Below are positions 11,691 through 12,838 of a stretch of DNA of 12,838 bases, piece after piece. Every line of letters starts with the position of its first letter. The stretch's first letter is position 1. Where the stretch lies: NCBI GenBank assembly GCA_015487905.1, contig WFOX01000102.1, positions 1-12,838 of the forward strand. Direction: 5' to 3'. Made by a program: the position numbers and the translations under genes. Under the pieces are notes generated by a model, which saw only the letters and a list, made by a program, of their open reading frames with translations, ran no database searches and had not been told where the DNA came from. Source of the DNA: Mariprofundales bacterium (lineage in GTDB: Bacteria; Pseudomonadota; Zetaproteobacteria; Mariprofundales; S012-25).

Positions 11691-12838
11691 GTGCTTTCCG
11701 TGCGCATGCAGATGCTGCTTGCCGGCGTGGCCATTGCGGCTGCGTCGGTGGTCGGCGTGGATTGGCTCGTGAGCCGCGAGCAAGCGCACCTGCTCGCCAA
11801 GGCCGAAGAGGCGCGCGTTGCGCAAACCACGCAAACGATCATTGAAAGCCTCAAAGGGATTATGCTCGCGGGCCACGGCGACATCGCGCGCGATTGGCTT
11901 GCGCGCGTGCGGCGCGCGCCCGGCATCTTGGATGCGCATGTGTATCGCAAAAACGGCGAACCCGCCTTTTCGGACGACAAGACGATCCGGCGCGTGAACG
12001 CGTGGCTTGGGGAGGAGCACTTCCCCTTGCGCGGGCGCGTGCCCGGCGCAACGAAGGCGCCGGCTTCGCTTTCGATTGCGCGCGCGGCGCGCGGCGAAAC
12101 CATCAAGATTCGCGAGGGGAAAACGCTTACGGTGCTTGCGCCGATTCGGCGCGAGGATGCTTGTCTGCGCTGCCACGGCTACGACCCCAGCCCCGTGCGC
12201 GGCGTGCTCGTGCTCAAGCTCAATCCGGAGGAGATCGTCGCCGATGTCTCGTCGTTGGCCTCGCTGCGCGAGGGCGTGATCGCGGGCCTTGTGTTGCTCA
12301 CCCTGCTTGTGGCCATGCTCGCAGGCGAGATGCTCGTGGCCCGTCCGCTTGCGCGCTTGAGCAGGGAGGCGCGCGCGCTTGCGCAGCTTCCGGATCCGCA
12401 TGCGCGGTTGGGCGGTGAGGAGCGCGCGGATGAGTTCGGGGACCTCGCGCGCGCATTCAATCAACTGCTGGAGCGCGTGCAAAAGCGCTGGGAGCGCGAG
12501 CGCATGATGCGCACGCTCGTGATGGAGATCAGCCGCGAGGACGAACCTGAGGCCGTGCTCAAGCGCATCGGCGAAGTCGCGATGCAGCTTGTGGATGCGC
12601 CTTATGCGATGGTGAGCTACAAAACCCCCGAGGGGCATGCGCTGTATCACCCCTTCGGCGTGGATGCCGAAGCGCTGCTTGCGCGCGGCGTGCCGTGGCC
12701 GCAGGGCCTCGGCGTGCTCGGCGTGCTCTGGGAAGAGGGCAAGGTGTTGCGCCTCAAGGATGTGCGCACGCATCCGCGCGCTGCGGGCTTTCCCGAGGGG
12801 CATCCCGCAATGGAGGCCTTTTTGGGCACGCCTGTGAA
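11691..12838 (+). CDS. Membrane sensor with periplasmic CxxCH haem-c domain, HAMP and GAF (partial, C-terminus beyond window)
   Basis: The frame is open from GTG 11691 to the right edge: 382 residues, C-terminus missing. Order of parts: transmembrane segment 1 (about 7-27, MLLAGVAIAAASVVGVDWLV); periplasmic sensor region (about 28-193); transmembrane segment 2 (about 195-217, GVIAGLVLLTLLVAMLAGEML); HAMP (about 215-270, ending DEFGDLARAFNQLLERV); GAF (about 285 onward, with GLGVLGVLWEEG and AAGFPEGHPAMEAFLGTPV). The periplasmic part contains C158-L-R-C161-H162, a haem-c attachment motif, resembling the DUF3365/Tll0287-type haem sensor group. The expected signal is redox state or a small gas, or haem status. 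The missing end should carry a histidine kinase, GGDEF or similar output; the two receiver genes just upstream favour a kinase. The GAF ending in GFPxGHPxMxxFLGxP is typical of sensor kinases and cyclases. Confidence 0.85.
   Translation, partial: MLSVRMQMLLAGVAIAAASVVGVDWLVSREQAHLLAKAEEARVAQTTQTIIESLKGIMLAGHGDIARDWLARVRRAPGILDAHVYRKNGEPAFSDDKTIRRVNAWLGEEHFPLRGRVPGATKAPASLSIARAARGETIKIREGKTLTVLAPIRREDACLRCHGYDPSPVRGVLVLKLNPEEIVADVSSLASLREGVIAGLVLLTLLVAMLAGEMLVARPLARLSREARALAQLPDPHARLGGEERADEFGDLARAFNQLLERVQKRWERERMMRTLVMEISREDEPEAVLKRIGEVAMQLVDAPYAMVSYKTPEGHALYHPFGVDAEALLARGVPWPQGLGVLGVLWEEGKVLRLKDVRTHPRAAGFPEGHPAMEAFLGTPV

Noticed and set aside
11238..12803. 521-codon open frame on the minus strand opposite the REC and sensor genes
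   Set aside because: His/Arg-rich shadow frame with no domain. The plus strand carries clear REC, HAMP and GAF signatures.

Overview
The window is a GC-rich, densely packed chromosomal segment from a Gram-negative bacterium, most likely a member of the Pseudomonadota. The evidence is outer-membrane biology (OprB-type porin, RlpA and PilF-like lipoproteins, MltB-type lytic transglycosylase), a RodZ-type morphogenesis protein and c-type haem export. The class cannot be fixed from sequence alone. The rlmN / PilF-like / rodZ order is typical of gamma- and betaproteobacteria, but the RlmN cluster motif (CPFCHTGT) and the Pcm variant look more like alphaproteobacterial or deep-branching relatives. 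I see no mobile element, RNA gene, CRISPR array or replication origin, and no intergenic gap above about 170 bases.

Layout. (1) 1-614, minus strand: the N-terminal part of an uncharacterised ATP-grasp-like protein, running off the left edge. (2) 667-8616, plus strand: ten genes with overlapping or nearly abutting ends, apparently one long operon or a chain of translationally coupled units: rlmN, mtnP, a PilF-like TPR lipoprotein, rodZ, a pcm-like methyltransferase, an mltB-like transglycosylase, rlpA, a LOG-family phosphoribohydrolase, maf and hemW. (3) 8613-10575, minus strand: three genes for exported proteins (a short helical periplasmic protein, an unrecognised 168-residue secreted protein, and an OprB-like porin), meeting hemW tail to tail with a 4-base overlap. 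(4) 10576-10745: divergent intergenic region with a strong FliA (sigma-28)-like promoter match and a sigma-70-like match, both facing right. (5) 10746 to the right edge, plus strand: a signalling operon of an HTH-REC fusion with the DNA-binding domain at the N-terminus, a stand-alone REC protein, and a membrane sensor with a periplasmic CxxCH haem-c motif, HAMP and GAF domains, cut by the window edge.

How the parts fit. The long operon mixes housekeeping roles: rRNA/tRNA methylation, recycling of S-adenosylmethionine by-products, pilus and cell-shape proteins, peptidoglycan cleavage, nucleotide-pool cleaning and haem delivery. The right end is the most interesting part. A putative redox, gas or haem-responsive sensor sits with two receiver proteins, one of which could bind DNA directly, behind what looks like a flagellar-class promoter. 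Next to it is a divergent operon of unknown secreted proteins plus a porin that the DNA-binding receiver could plausibly control.
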